In this document: piece by piece, positions 33,032-41,911 of the stretch
Position numbering within the stretch: position 1 is the stretch's first letter
Layout of the letters: the number at the start of each line of letters is the position of its first letter
Source: JAZDKP01 sp043802925
Lineage (GTDB): Bacteria > Fibrobacterota > OXYB2-FULL-49-7 > JAEUSG01
DNA: 64,000 bases
NCBI GenBank assembly: GCA_043802925.1
Contig: JAZDKP010000285.1
Location: forward strand, 1 to 64,000
Direction: 5' to 3'
Translations under genes and position numbers: made by a program
Notes under the pieces: generated by a model
Seen by the model: the letters and a program-made list of their open reading frames with translations, nothing else
What the model was told of the DNA's origin: nothing
Database searches by the model: none

Positions 33032-34396
33032 TTATCCCTTTTTCAGCGCCATCACGATGCGCCGCGCTTTTTTAAGCTGTATAGCCACTGACGCAGGACC
33101 CGTGCCGCCGGGGAGCGAACGGGCGCACACGCTTGCCTCGAAGGTCAGTGACAGCGTATCCGGGAAACGGGAGGAATAGGCCGTAAGCTGGCGGCGTGTG
33201 AGCGAACGCAGCGAAACGCCCTTTTCGCGGCAGTCACGCACGATATTTCCCACGACCTTGTGGGCATCGCGGAAGGGCAGTCCGTTGCGCGTGAGCGCGT
33301 CCGCGAGGTCCGTGGCCAGCATGTCGTCGGTGAGTGATTGCGCAATGGCGTCACGGTGGACGGTAAGCGTAGCCAGCACGCCGGTGAAAATGCGCAAGCA
33401 GCCCGAGAGCGTGTCCACGGTGTCAAAGAGCGGCTCCTTGTCCTCCTGCAGGTCCTTGTTGTAGGTGAGAGGCAGCCCCTTGACAACGGTGAAGAGCCGC
33501 GCGAAGTTGCCGAACAGACGGCCCGATTTTCCGCGGATAAGTTCGAGGGAGTCCGGGTTCTTTTTGTTGGGCATCATGCTGCTGCCCGTGGAATATGCGT
33601 CCGAAAGCTCGAAAAACCCATAGCCGGGCGAGGAAAAGATGACAAGGTCTTCGGCAAAGCGCGAAAGGTGCGAACCCAGGATGGCGGCGGCTGAGAGGAA
33701 CTCGAGCAGATGGTCGCGGTCACTGACCGCGTCCATACTGTTGTCGGAAATACGGGAAAAACCGAGTGCGCGCGCAACAAGGGTGCGGTCGAGGTTAAAG
33801 CCCGACCCGGCAAGCGCGCCGGAACCCAGCGGCATAACATCGAGACGCTCAAGGCAGTCGGTCAGGCGGGCCGCGTCGCGCTCGAGCATGAAGAACCAGC
33901 TTAAGAAATAATGGCCCATAAGCACGGGTTGCGCGTACTGCAAGTGGGTGAAGGCGGGCATGACGACGCCCCTGTTCTTTTCCGCGAGCCCGAGGACCTT
34001 TTCCATGGATTGGGCCAGGAGACGCCGGATGCCGGCGATTTCCCGTTTGACGTAGAGCCGCGTGTCGAGCGCCACCTGGTCATTGCGCGAACGGCCCGTG
34101 TGTATCTTTTTTCCGGCTGCGCCGATGCGCTCGGTAAGCAGCCGCTCCACGGCCATGTGGATATCCTCATCGGACTTGAGAAACCGGACGCGGCCTTCGT
34201 CCTTTAATATGGATTGAAGCCCCGCGGTTATTTTAGCGGCTTCACGCGATGTGAGCACACCGCATTTTTTGAGCGCCCGGGCATAGGCGAGACTGCCCGC
34301 AATGTCGTCGCGGAAGAAGCGTTTGTCAAAATCGAGCGAACGGTTAAAGGCCTCCATATCGGGATCGTTCTTTCCCGCGAAACGTCCTTCCCACAT
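33032..34396 (-). CDS. argH: Argininosuccinate lyase
   Basis: Last enzyme of arginine synthesis; splits argininosuccinate to arginine and fumarate. It is 454 residues from the start MWEGRFAGKND at 34396, which matches the family N-terminus; an in-frame ATG 17 codons upstream gives an unlikely leader. It has HTGRSRNDQVALDTRLY and the fumarase-superfamily signature GSSMMPNKKNPDSLE. No other arg genes are in view. AGGGGG lies about 12 nt upstream inside recJ. The first 169 nt overlap the end of the recJ frame, which is unusually long. Confidence 0.95.
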   Translation of the reverse strand: MWEGRFAGKNDPDMEAFNRSLDFDKRFFRDDIAGSLAYARALKKCGVLTSREAAKITAGLQSILKDEGRVRFLKSDEDIHMAVERLLTERIGAAGKKIHTGRSRNDQVALDTRLYVKREIAGIRRLLAQSMEKVLGLAEKNRGVVMPAFTHLQYAQPVLMGHYFLSWFFMLERDAARLTDCLERLDVMPLGSGALAGSGFNLDRTLVARALGFSRISDNSMDAVSDRDHLLEFLSAAAILGSHLSRFAEDLVIFSSPGYGFFELSDAYSTGSSMMPNKKNPDSLELIRGKSGRLFGNFARLFTVVKGLPLTYNKDLQEDKEPLFDTVDTLSGCLRIFTGVLATLTVHRDAIAQSLTDDMLATDLADALTRNGLPFRDAHKVVGNIVRDCREKGVSLRSLTRRQLTAYSSRFPDTLSLTFEASVCARSLPGGTGPASVAIQLKKARRIVMALKKG

Positions 34397-36111
34397 TTTC
34401 GTGCGATCCCCCTCACGTTGAGCTGGATGCTCCTGTTTCCATTCCATTCGTTTTCTTCGGGCGAAAAAGCGAGCGTAATCGGGCGGCCCGGCACGGTAAT
34501 GTCCGCAAGCCGCTCCGCCATGCGGAAGGCGATGGCGTCAAAGGAAAGGTTGCCCTGCCGGACGCGGAACTTGAGGTGGCTGTTCCCAACAACACGCGGA
34601 GACCCGTCCAGCCGGAGACCCTCCGCGTACAGGACCGGCCGCGGGTTCTGCGGACCAAAGGGCTCAAATCGGCGCAGGGCGTCGAGCAGGGGCCAGTCGA
34701 TTCCGCGCAGGTCGCCCGCGTCAGCGTCCGTCCGCAGGGGTCGGACCAGGCGTTCGGGCGTCAGCGTGCGGGCCGCAAAGGCATTGACGCGCGCGGCGAA
34801 TTCATCGAGCCGCTCCGCCCGCACGCTGACCCCCGCGGCCTGCTCATGGCCGCCGAAATTGTCGAGCAGCGCGGCGCTGTCGGTAATGGCGGAAAGCACG
34901 GAAAAACCCGGGATGCTGCGCGCCGAGCCGCGGCAGAGACCGTTCTCGCGCGCGAGCACGAGCGCGGGACGGCCAAAGCGTTCGGTAAGACGGGTCGCGG
35001 CAATGCCCAGCACACCGGGATGCCACGTGTCGGAACAGAGAACGAGAAAAAAGGTTTTTGACAGGTCAACGTCGCGCTCGACCTGGCGAAAACACTCCTC
35101 GGTCACGGCCTGGTCAAGTCCTTTGCGTTCCTCATTGTTCATTTTGAGCGCATCCGCCCCTCGGCGCGCTTCTGCGGGATCACGGGTGAGGAAAAGCTCC
35201 ACGGCCTGGCGCGGGTCGCCGAGCCGGCCCACCGCATTGATCAGGGGCGCAATCTGGAAAAGCACCTGCCCGGTGCCGATGGGTTTGTCGTACAGTCCTG
35301 TGGCCGTGAGCAGCGCCTTGACCCCTTCGCACCCGCTTTTTTTAAGGCCCGCCAAACCCGTGGACACAATGACACGGTTTTCACCGAGGAGTGGAACGAT
35401 GTCCGCCGAGGTCCCCAAAGCGACCAGGTCCAGGCAACTGAGCGGGTCCGTTTCGGGCGACAGCCGTTCGCTCAACGCCTGCAGGAACTTGAAGGCCACG
35501 CCCACGCCCGCGAGGTGCTTGTCCGGGTAAGTCTCGCCCGGGGCCTTGGGGTTGAGCACCGCAAGCGCGTCAGGCCGTTCGGGACGGGGCTCATGGTGGT
35601 CCGTGACAATGACGTCCATGCCGAGGGAACGGGCGAGCGCGATTTCCGCAAGCGCGGTAATGCCGCAGTCCACGGTGAGAATAAGCGAGACCTTCTGCTC
35701 GCTGATTTTCCGGATGGAGGATTCGGAAAGGCCGTAGCCTTCGGTGATGCGGTTGGGAATGTGGTAGGTGATATGATCCGTGTGCCGCCGGAGATACCCG
35801 TAGAGCAGGGCAATGGCAGTGATACCGTCCACATCGTAATCGCCGTAGATGCAAATGTTCTCCCCGGCGCGCACGGCCGACAGTGTGCGGTCGACCGCGG
35901 CCTCCATTTCACGGAAGAGCAAGGGCGAATGGAGCTGCGAAAGTTCAGGGTTGAAAAAGCGGGTGAGTGCGGTTTCATCAGTAAGCCCACGACCGCAGAG
36001 CACGGCCGCGGCAATGTCGGGCAGGCGGAAGGCTTCGGCCACACGTCGGAGCACAACGGCATCAACGGCAGGGGGGGGCAGGAGGGTTTCGCGGGTCAGT
36101 GTCTGCGGCAT
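34228..36111 (-). CDS. recJ: Single-stranded-DNA-specific exonuclease RecJ
   Basis: DHH-family 5'-3' exonuclease used in recombination and repair. Motif I is GDYDVDG (about 90-96), DHH is D171-H173 in VIVTDHHEPRP, with NPKAPGETYP and HLAGVGVAFKF. The DHHA1 part has FGGHEQAAGVSVRAE, and the OB-fold ends at NEWNGNRSIQLNVRGIAR. The last 56 residues after that look unlike any RecJ and read through the start of argH in another frame. The true 3' end may have been lost by a frameshift, perhaps in the G5 run near 34409-34413. Confidence 0.93.
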   Translation of the reverse strand: MPQTLTRETLLPPPAVDAVVLRRVAEAFRLPDIAAAVLCGRGLTDETALTRFFNPELSQLHSPLLFREMEAAVDRTLSAVRAGENICIYGDYDVDGITAIALLYGYLRRHTDHITYHIPNRITEGYGLSESSIRKISEQKVSLILTVDCGITALAEIALARSLGMDVIVTDHHEPRPERPDALAVLNPKAPGETYPDKHLAGVGVAFKFLQALSERLSPETDPLSCLDLVALGTSADIVPLLGENRVIVSTGLAGLKKSGCEGVKALLTATGLYDKPIGTGQVLFQIAPLINAVGRLGDPRQAVELFLTRDPAEARRGADALKMNNEERKGLDQAVTEECFRQVERDVDLSKTFFLVLCSDTWHPGVLGIAATRLTERFGRPALVLARENGLCRGSARSIPGFSVLSAITDSAALLDNFGGHEQAAGVSVRAERLDEFAARVNAFAARTLTPERLVRPLRTDADAGDLRGIDWPLLDALRRFEPFGPQNPRPVLYAEGLRLDGSPRVVGNSHLKFRVRQGNLSFDAIAFRMAERLADITVPGRPITLAFSPEENEWNGNRSIQLNVRGIARKCGKDVSRERTIPIWRPLTVRSILTNASSATTLRAVSPMPGRSKNAVCSHRVKPLK

Positions 36112-36273
36112 TGCATGAAAACATAATTTGTTGGCAAAAAGTTATCAACATCTATAAAATAATATTGACTGGATGAATCGGAATATACTGCGTTGGTTAG
36201 TTTGACTGGTACTTAACGATGGTTACGCTTGAATAATGCTTTCAATGACAACAATAGGGCCATTAATAATATA

Positions 36274-36308
36274 TATGGCGCCAATAAATACTTTTATGGC
36301 GCCAATAA
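36274..36308. promoter_or_regulatory. Tandem palindromic operator-like sites
   Basis: TATGGCGCCAATAA occurs at 36274-36287 and again at 36295-36308, exactly 21 bp apart, or two helical turns. Each contains the 8-bp palindrome TGGCGCCA. They lie just upstream of a predicted -35, the usual place for an activator. Confidence 0.6.
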
Positions 36309-36330
36309 CGTCTCTTACGTATCCATTTAC

Positions 36331-36359
36331 TTGCTTATTCTTTATGATTTGTGTATGTT
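36331..36359 (+). promoter_or_regulatory. Predicted promoter of the HTH-GHKL-STAS gene
   Basis: TTGCTT (36331-36336) and TATGTT (36354-36359) are 17 nt apart. Transcription would start near 36366, about 26 nt before ATG 36392. Confidence 0.45.
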
Positions 36360-36391
36360 TTAATGAAAACCTATGGGTAAAAGATTAAAAC

Positions 36392-37549
36392 ATGCGCTTT
36401 CCTAAAATCAAAGCCGATGAAATACGCAGTTTTATACTGCAGAATATTGAATTTCATCCTCATGATATTGTCAGAGTCACTGCAGAAAAATTTGCAATGT
36501 CCCGGAAAGGTGTCAATAAATATCTTCGTAAACTTGCTCTTGAAAACATCATTCAGCTGAAACCCAACGGCCGTTCTCCCGACTACCGTTTCAGGGAAAC
36601 AAGAAATGTCATCCACTTTGAAAATGTGCCCGCACTACGCGAAGATGACATTTGGAAAAATCATGTACGCCCCAAACTCCCGCCTTTAAGCGAGAATGTC
36701 CTGGCCATCTGCCAGTATGGGATGACCGAAATGATAAACAATGTCATCGACCATTCAAATTCAAAAACAATGGATCTCGTCATCGCATATACCATTCCTA
36801 AAATATGGTTCTGGGTCATGGATGACGGTGTCGGCATCTTCAATAAAATCCAGAAAGATTCCAATCTGGAAGACCCCAGACATGCCATTATTGAACTCGC
36901 AAAAGGAAAGTTGACCTCGGATCCCGCGCATCATTCCGGGCAGGGTATCTTTTTTACATCACGGATGTTTAATGTGTTTGACATCATCTCCGGAAACCTG
37001 TTCTTCTCAGGCAATGAAAAAACGGATTATTCGGTGGAAGTCAAACAAAAGAATACCGGCACGTCCGTCTTTCTGCTTATTCAAAGAGACTCAACCCTTG
37101 AGATGAAAACCGTCTTTGACCGTTTTTCTGACAATGAAGAGAACGACTATGGTTTCACAAAAACACTCGTTCAGCTAAAACGGATGCAGGATGAAGGAGA
37201 AAACCTCGTTTCCAGATCCCAGGCAAAGCGCCTGATCGTCCGTTTTGAAAAATTCAAGGAAGTGGTGTTGGATTTTAACGGAATCAAAACCATCGGCCAG
37301 GGATTTGCGGACCAGGTGTTCCGCATCTTCAAAGCAGACCATCCGCTGACGCGTCTCAGTGCGGTTAACACCAATGAAGAAATCGATAAAAGGATCCGGA
37401 GCGCGCAAAACGACGATACGACGGCGGACAACACCGCGCCACGGTCCACGCCAGTCCTTAAAGCATCACCCACGACCGCAACAACGGTATCCACCTCCTC
37501 TTCCTCCGCCTCCGTTACCCCATCGTCATGGTACAGGCCTTCGACATAA
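36392..37549 (+). CDS. HTH + GHKL ATPase + STAS-like (DUF4325) regulator
   Basis: A 385-residue cytoplasmic protein. Residues about 5-70 form a winged helix (RVTAEKFAMSRKGVNKYLRKL). About 95-235 is a GHKL ATPase with N box EMINNVIDHSNS (113-124), G1 DDGVGIF (144-150) and G2-like HSGQGIFFTSRMF. There is no phospho-acceptor His domain. About 270-335 is DUF4325, a STAS-like fold, with VVLDFNGIKTIGQGFADQVF. A Ser/Thr-rich tail of about 50 residues follows. The arrangement recalls an anti-sigma kinase and its antagonist joined to a DNA-binding domain. It is preceded by two phased palindromes and has lower GC than the flanks. Confidence 0.85.
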   Translation: MRFPKIKADEIRSFILQNIEFHPHDIVRVTAEKFAMSRKGVNKYLRKLALENIIQLKPNGRSPDYRFRETRNVIHFENVPALREDDIWKNHVRPKLPPLSENVLAICQYGMTEMINNVIDHSNSKTMDLVIAYTIPKIWFWVMDDGVGIFNKIQKDSNLEDPRHAIIELAKGKLTSDPAHHSGQGIFFTSRMFNVFDIISGNLFFSGNEKTDYSVEVKQKNTGTSVFLLIQRDSTLEMKTVFDRFSDNEENDYGFTKTLVQLKRMQDEGENLVSRSQAKRLIVRFEKFKEVVLDFNGIKTIGQGFADQVFRIFKADHPLTRLSAVNTNEEIDKRIRSAQNDDTTADNTAPRSTPVLKASPTTATTVSTSSSSASVTPSSWYRPST

Positions 37550-37591
37550 ACAGGTAAACGAATTCCCGTCGTTTTTCTCTCCTCCATACAT

Positions 37592-37620
37592 TTGACATAT
37601 CCTCAAGCGTAAATTATCTT
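37592..37620 (+). promoter_or_regulatory. Predicted strong promoter of the porin-like gene
   Basis: A consensus TTGACA (37592-37597) and TATCTT (37615-37620) are 17 nt apart. Transcription would start near 37627, about 46 nt before ATG 37673. Confidence 0.6.
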
Positions 37621-37672
37621 TATTCCTGCGATTTCAAATACTTGCTTTAGTTCATTAAAAGAGGAGCCTTTC

Positions 37673-39457
37673 ATGAAAAAGACGCTTTTCATCTCCCTTC
37701 TGCTCGTTGCGGGCCTCACCTTTGCGCAGGACCCCGCAGCCCCAGCCCCGGATGCCGGCACAGCACAGCCCGCGGTCGAACAGCCTGCGACACCCGCAGT
37801 CGAACAGCCCGCAGCGCCCGCACCCGAAACCCCGGCAACACCGCCCGCGGACAAACCAACAGACACGGATAAAAAAGCGGACGAAGCCAAGGCCGATGAC
37901 ACCAAATCCGCAACCGAAGGCGGCAAGGAAAAAGTCTCCTGGAGCGTGGGAATGGGATCCGTCACCGTGGACGGCAAGCAGTGGAACCGGCTCTCCCTCC
38001 GCCCCGACATCCCCATCTGGAAGTTCGGCCTCTGCCTCGACATCGAAATCTTCGTGGACGATTCAGGCAATATTTCGGACAAGGGCTGGAAGTTCAATAA
38101 CGCCAAAAATATCTTTGAGTCCATTTCACGTAAAATCTACTACCTCCGTTTCGGCCATCCCGGCGACAAGGTCTACGCCAAAATTGGCGCACTCGACAAC
38201 GTGACCCTTGGCTACGGCCTCATCATGAGCGGCTACGCCAACTCCCTCCAATACCCCGATGTCAAAAAAATGGGGCTCCACTTCGAGCTCAACAACATCG
38301 GTACCTACGGCGTGGGCGTTCAGGGCGTCATCAACAACTTCCAGGACTTCCAGCGCGACGGCGCGCTCATCGGCACGCGCCTTTCGGTCCAGCCGCTCCT
38401 TTCCACCGGCATTCCCATCCTCAAAAACCTGGCCGTGGGCGGTAGCTACGTGACCGACCTCAACCAGCGCGCGGCCATCACCGACCGTGATGGCGACAAG
38501 GTCCCGGATGTGCTCGATAAACAGCCCAACGATAAAAACTGGGCCATTGACCACCCCGAATTCACGCTGCTCGACACCACAGCCCCGGCCATTGCGGGCG
38601 CAGTCCACATCGTGGACTCGGCCTATCAGGTGATTAACGATTCAACCGTGAGCAAGTACCGCAGCTATATTGAAGGCAAGGACCCGTTCAGTATAGCAGG
38701 CGCGGACATCGGACTTCCCCTGATTAACAAGAAATGGCTCAACCTGCTGGTGTACGGTCAGTGGGCCATGGATGTCGACAGTAAGGACAAGTACGACTCA
38801 ATCAAAACGACAGGCTGGGGCATCGCGGCTCCCGGCGCACGGTTCGGCCTCGGGCCCGTTGTCCTGACCGCGGAATACCGTTATTTCAAGGACCAGTTCC
38901 AAGGCCAGTACTTTGACCAGACCTATGAACTCGACCGTATGAAACAGATTGACAGCGCTACACTCTGGGCCAAAGAGCGCTTCCTTGAAAAGTACGCAAA
39001 CTCGACCATGAGCGGCGTTTTCTCCGGCATTCAAATGAACCTCATCAACATCCTCGCGGCCCAGGCAACCTACCAGTGGATGAAGGTCACCTACGACAAG
39101 GTCGATTCCCTGGTCGAACAGCCCGGGACCGACCAATCCATCAGCGCCAGCGTGGGCCTCGGCGAAACCGTTCGGAACGTGTTGCGCAAGGTCAAAATTG
39201 ACGACGTCAATGCCTATTACTTGAAAAAGAACATCGGCACCTGGGTCGTAGACTACACAACCGAACCGGTTTTTGACAAATTCCTCGAGAAAACCCCTTT
39301 TGTGCTCATGGGTTACAAAGTCGGTTTCCAGCTCTCACAGTCCATGATCCTCTATTGGGACACCCAATACACCTATGTTCTGGACGAAACAACGGACAAC
39401 CAATACGATCTGAAAATCAAGAAGCGGCTGAACATCGAAACCGTGATGCGCTTCTAG
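37673..39457 (+). CDS. Outer-membrane beta-barrel protein with Pro/Ala-rich N-terminal linker
   Basis: A 594-residue exported protein. The signal peptide (MKKTLFISLLLVAGLTFA) is followed by about 70 residues rich in Ala, Pro, Glu and Lys, which could cross peptidoglycan. The rest is beta-rich with alternating hydrophobic strands and ends in an aromatic residue (VMRF), as outer-membrane barrels do. A calcium-binding-type DRDGDKVPDVLDKQPND loop occurs near residues 270-286. No named family is certain. It has the best promoter in the window, a GAGG ribosome site and its own terminator, so it is probably an abundant surface protein. Confidence 0.82.
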   Translation: MKKTLFISLLLVAGLTFAQDPAAPAPDAGTAQPAVEQPATPAVEQPAAPAPETPATPPADKPTDTDKKADEAKADDTKSATEGGKEKVSWSVGMGSVTVDGKQWNRLSLRPDIPIWKFGLCLDIEIFVDDSGNISDKGWKFNNAKNIFESISRKIYYLRFGHPGDKVYAKIGALDNVTLGYGLIMSGYANSLQYPDVKKMGLHFELNNIGTYGVGVQGVINNFQDFQRDGALIGTRLSVQPLLSTGIPILKNLAVGGSYVTDLNQRAAITDRDGDKVPDVLDKQPNDKNWAIDHPEFTLLDTTAPAIAGAVHIVDSAYQVINDSTVSKYRSYIEGKDPFSIAGADIGLPLINKKWLNLLVYGQWAMDVDSKDKYDSIKTTGWGIAAPGARFGLGPVVLTAEYRYFKDQFQGQYFDQTYELDRMKQIDSATLWAKERFLEKYANSTMSGVFSGIQMNLINILAAQATYQWMKVTYDKVDSLVEQPGTDQSISASVGLGETVRNVLRKVKIDDVNAYYLKKNIGTWVVDYTTEPVFDKFLEKTPFVLMGYKVGFQLSQSMILYWDTQYTYVLDETTDNQYDLKIKKRLNIETVMRF

Positions 39458-39480
39458 CAGCCACGCCGCTGAATTCCCTG

Positions 39481-39512
39481 AGGGCCTGCTTGGTAAAAGC
39501 GGGCCCTTTTTA
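39481..39512 (+). terminator. Intrinsic terminator after the barrel protein gene
   Basis: AGGGCCTGC (39481-39489) pairs with GCGGGCCCT (39499-39507), with one wobble, and runs into TTTTT. Confidence 0.75.
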
Positions 39513-39528
39513 ATTATATTAACCGCGA

Positions 39529-40389
39529 ATGAGCATCTTCATTGTAACTACAGGGATTTTACTCTCCCTCACCCTTCTGTTCTACCTGTTCTGGCTCCTG
39601 GCCTTCCGCCGCAAATCCATGTCCGCGGTCCCGGCCCTGGCCTACCATCATGTGCAGGAAAAGGCGGGCTTCCCGGCCACCAAACTCACCTTCGCAAAGT
39701 TCGAAGCCCAGATGCTCGCACTCAAGGAACGCGGCTACCGGGCGCTTTCACCCGATGCCTTCCTCCGTGCCGCAGGCACGGGCGCGGACAAATCGGTCTT
39801 CATCACCTTCGAGGACAGCTACGAATCCGTCACCCGCGAGGCCCTGCCCCTGCTCCGCTCGCTGGAATACACAGCCCTGATTTTTGTGGTCTCGAACTAT
39901 ATCGGGAAACCGAGCGAATGGGACGTGCGCTTCTGCTGTTCGGACCACATGACCCACGAACAGATACGGCGCGCGCTGGACGCGGGTTTTTTTCTCGGCT
40001 CGCACACAAAGACGCACCCGGACCTCACAACCCTCTCCCCGCAACGACTCCGCGAAGAGTTGACGGGTTCCAAAAAAGCGCTCGAAGACGCCTTCGGCCG
40101 TGAGGTCAAGCACCTCTCTTATCCCTTCGGCCGTTATAACCGCCGCGTCATGGCCATGGCGCAGGAGGCGGGGTACACCGCGGCCTTTACCATCAACCGG
40201 CCCCTGTTCGCCGCACGGTTCAACGCCCTGGCCGTACCCATGGTCGGCGTCTATACGGTCGATTCCCTCCGTAATTTCCTCTGCAAAGTCGAACGCGGCC
40301 CCTTTGTCTGGATTCTGGACGTGCGTGATAAATTCATCAACCGCTTTGCCAGCGGCACCGCGCTGATCAAAGGGGGGCGCCCGGCATGA
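39529..40389 (+). CDS. Polysaccharide deacetylase (NodB-like), membrane-anchored
   Basis: A 286-residue protein with one N-terminal membrane helix (about 3-26) and a NodB domain facing the periplasm. Motif 2 HTKTH (H159, H163) binds metal, and SYPFGRYNRR is motif 3. Motif 1 reads TFEDSY (93-98) where the family has TFDDGY, so the usual catalytic-base aspartate is a glutamate (E95). It may deacetylate peptidoglycan or a surface glycan, if active. It is coupled by a 4-nt overlap to the Omp85-like gene. ATG 39529 lies 17 nt beyond the terminator T run. Confidence 0.88.
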   Translation: MSIFIVTTGILLSLTLLFYLFWLLAFRRKSMSAVPALAYHHVQEKAGFPATKLTFAKFEAQMLALKERGYRALSPDAFLRAAGTGADKSVFITFEDSYESVTREALPLLRSLEYTALIFVVSNYIGKPSEWDVRFCCSDHMTHEQIRRALDAGFFLGSHTKTHPDLTTLSPQRLREELTGSKKALEDAFGREVKHLSYPFGRYNRRVMAMAQEAGYTAAFTINRPLFAARFNALAVPMVGVYTVDSLRNFLCKVERGPFVWILDVRDKFINRFASGTALIKGGRPA

Positions 40390-41888
40390 AACTTTTCCGC
40401 ATCGCGGCCTGCGTCCTCGCGCTGCAGGCCTGCACCCTGGCCAACCCGCGGGTGGAAGATCTTCGTGGCCTTCCCGATTCCGCCTCTGTCGAATACACGG
40501 TCACAGCAGGTCGTCTGACACTCGTTTTTTCGGAAGACGCCGCAATCACTATCGTGGATTCAGGCGCATTTTTCAGCGCGGTTCTGGGCAACGGCTTTGA
40601 CCGCAGCGGCAACACGCTGATACGCGCAGGCGAAGGCAAGGCCCTGCACATCACGCTCACGCTCCGGGGCGGCAGCGTGACCCTTCTGCCGGCGGATTCA
40701 ACGATGCCCCTCGACAGTGTGCTCGCCCATGCGAGTGCGCCCACGCTCGCCTCCGCGCAATTCATCAACAACTGGAGCGACTTTGTGCGCTACAACCGCG
40801 CCGAAGGGCTCTTTCTTGGCGCAGCCTTTGACAGCCGCCGGCTCGACCGTGGTCGCCGGGGCCTCCTCCTTTCCGCGGGGTACGCCACTGGCGCACGGCT
40901 CGTGGAATACGAGGCCGGTGCTGTCGTGGGCTTTCCGCTGGGCCGGATAAAAGCGGAAGGGCGGCTCACACACGGCCTCCGCGCCATCACCGAAGACACA
41001 CGCATCATCGATGCGGACGAAAACACGCTTTTGATGTTCCTCTTCGGCGATGACTACCGCGACTATTTCAACAGCAAATATACCGAACTCTCCGGCTCCC
41101 TTCAGCCCCTGCGCGGATTCCGCCTTTTTGGTGCAGCTGGCAACGCCTATTACCACTCCCTGGCGCGCAATGCGGTCTTCCACCTTTTCGGGGACGACAG
41201 CCTGTTTGTACGCTGGAACCCGGGTGTGATCGAGAACGAGGACCACTATCTTAAGGCCGGCGCGGAATGGGACGATGTGCGCGGCCCCTTCCCACGGCAG
41301 GGGTTCCGGGCAAAAGCCCTCGGCGAATATTCGGGCGGCCGCATCAAAAGCAGTTTTTCCTACCGTAAGGCCACCCTCGACCTGCGCGCATTCCGCCCGC
41401 TTTCCCCCGTTGTCGAGTTGTCGTGCGGGCTCTTTGCGGGCGAGGTCACGGGCAAAGTCGGCCGCAATGCCATTGCCACGCAAAAGTTATTTGATTTCGG
41501 CGGAATCGGCACGGTGCGCGGCCTCCGCTTCCGCGAAGAAGCGGACTTTCTCGACCAGGACCGCATCGTAACCGCCACAGCCGAAATCCGCGTCCGCGCA
41601 GGCCGCATCCTTGACGGATTCATCCCGGTTCTTCCGCGCCTCCTGCCCCCGCGTTCGCTCATTCTTGTCGGATTTGACGCAGGCAGCATCTGGAACACCC
41701 AAAACGACAATCTTGACTTTGACAACCTGTTCACGGAAATGCGGATGGCCCGGTTCCATAAGTCCGTCACACTCGGCCTTTCGGACCCCAACGAAAACAT
41801 CAGGCTTGAACTGTCGCGCGCCTTCCGTTTTGACCGTGACGAAACCTCCGACGCCGTCATGCTGCGCATAACCCCCAAACGCTTCTGA
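40386..41888 (+). CDS. Omp85/surface antigen (BamA-like) outer-membrane protein
   Basis: A 500-residue exported protein. The N-terminus (MKLFRIAACVLALQACTLA) is a signal peptide with a possible lipobox cysteine (LQAC). Residues about 20-115 are a small soluble domain. The rest is a beta barrel with the Omp85-type motif GTVRGLRFREEADFL (about 375-390), which in BamA is the VRGF/Y loop, and a C-terminal strand ending in Phe (ITPKRF). No run of POTRA domains is present, so it is a short relative of BamA or of patatin-associated barrels. It forms a pair with the deacetylase; joint surface-glycan work is possible. Confidence 0.8.
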   Translation: MKLFRIAACVLALQACTLANPRVEDLRGLPDSASVEYTVTAGRLTLVFSEDAAITIVDSGAFFSAVLGNGFDRSGNTLIRAGEGKALHITLTLRGGSVTLLPADSTMPLDSVLAHASAPTLASAQFINNWSDFVRYNRAEGLFLGAAFDSRRLDRGRRGLLLSAGYATGARLVEYEAGAVVGFPLGRIKAEGRLTHGLRAITEDTRIIDADENTLLMFLFGDDYRDYFNSKYTELSGSLQPLRGFRLFGAAGNAYYHSLARNAVFHLFGDDSLFVRWNPGVIENEDHYLKAGAEWDDVRGPFPRQGFRAKALGEYSGGRIKSSFSYRKATLDLRAFRPLSPVVELSCGLFAGEVTGKVGRNAIATQKLFDFGGIGTVRGLRFREEADFLDQDRIVTATAEIRVRAGRILDGFIPVLPRLLPPRSLILVGFDAGSIWNTQNDNLDFDNLFTEMRMARFHKSVTLGLSDPNENIRLELSRAFRFDRDETSDAVMLRITPKRF

Positions 41889-41911
41889 CCCCACCGTTTC
41901 AAAGGACCGTC

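Larger units (their letters stand above)
36112..36391. other. AT-rich divergent regulatory region
   Basis: Lies between recJ (minus) and the HTH-GHKL-STAS gene (plus). It contains the two TATGGCGCCAATAA sites and a good promoter at 36331-36359. Two more TTGACT boxes (36165 and 36202) lack a well-spaced -10. Confidence 0.55.

Noticed and set aside
34397..34447. Upstream ATG giving argH 17 extra N-terminal residues
   Set aside because: The family begins at the MWEGRF-type sequence; the extra residues lie wholly inside recJ and have no support.
36165..36189. TTGACT and TATACT as a promoter before the HTH-GHKL-STAS gene
   Set aside because: The spacer is only 13 nt; the pair at 36331-36359 has proper 17-nt spacing.
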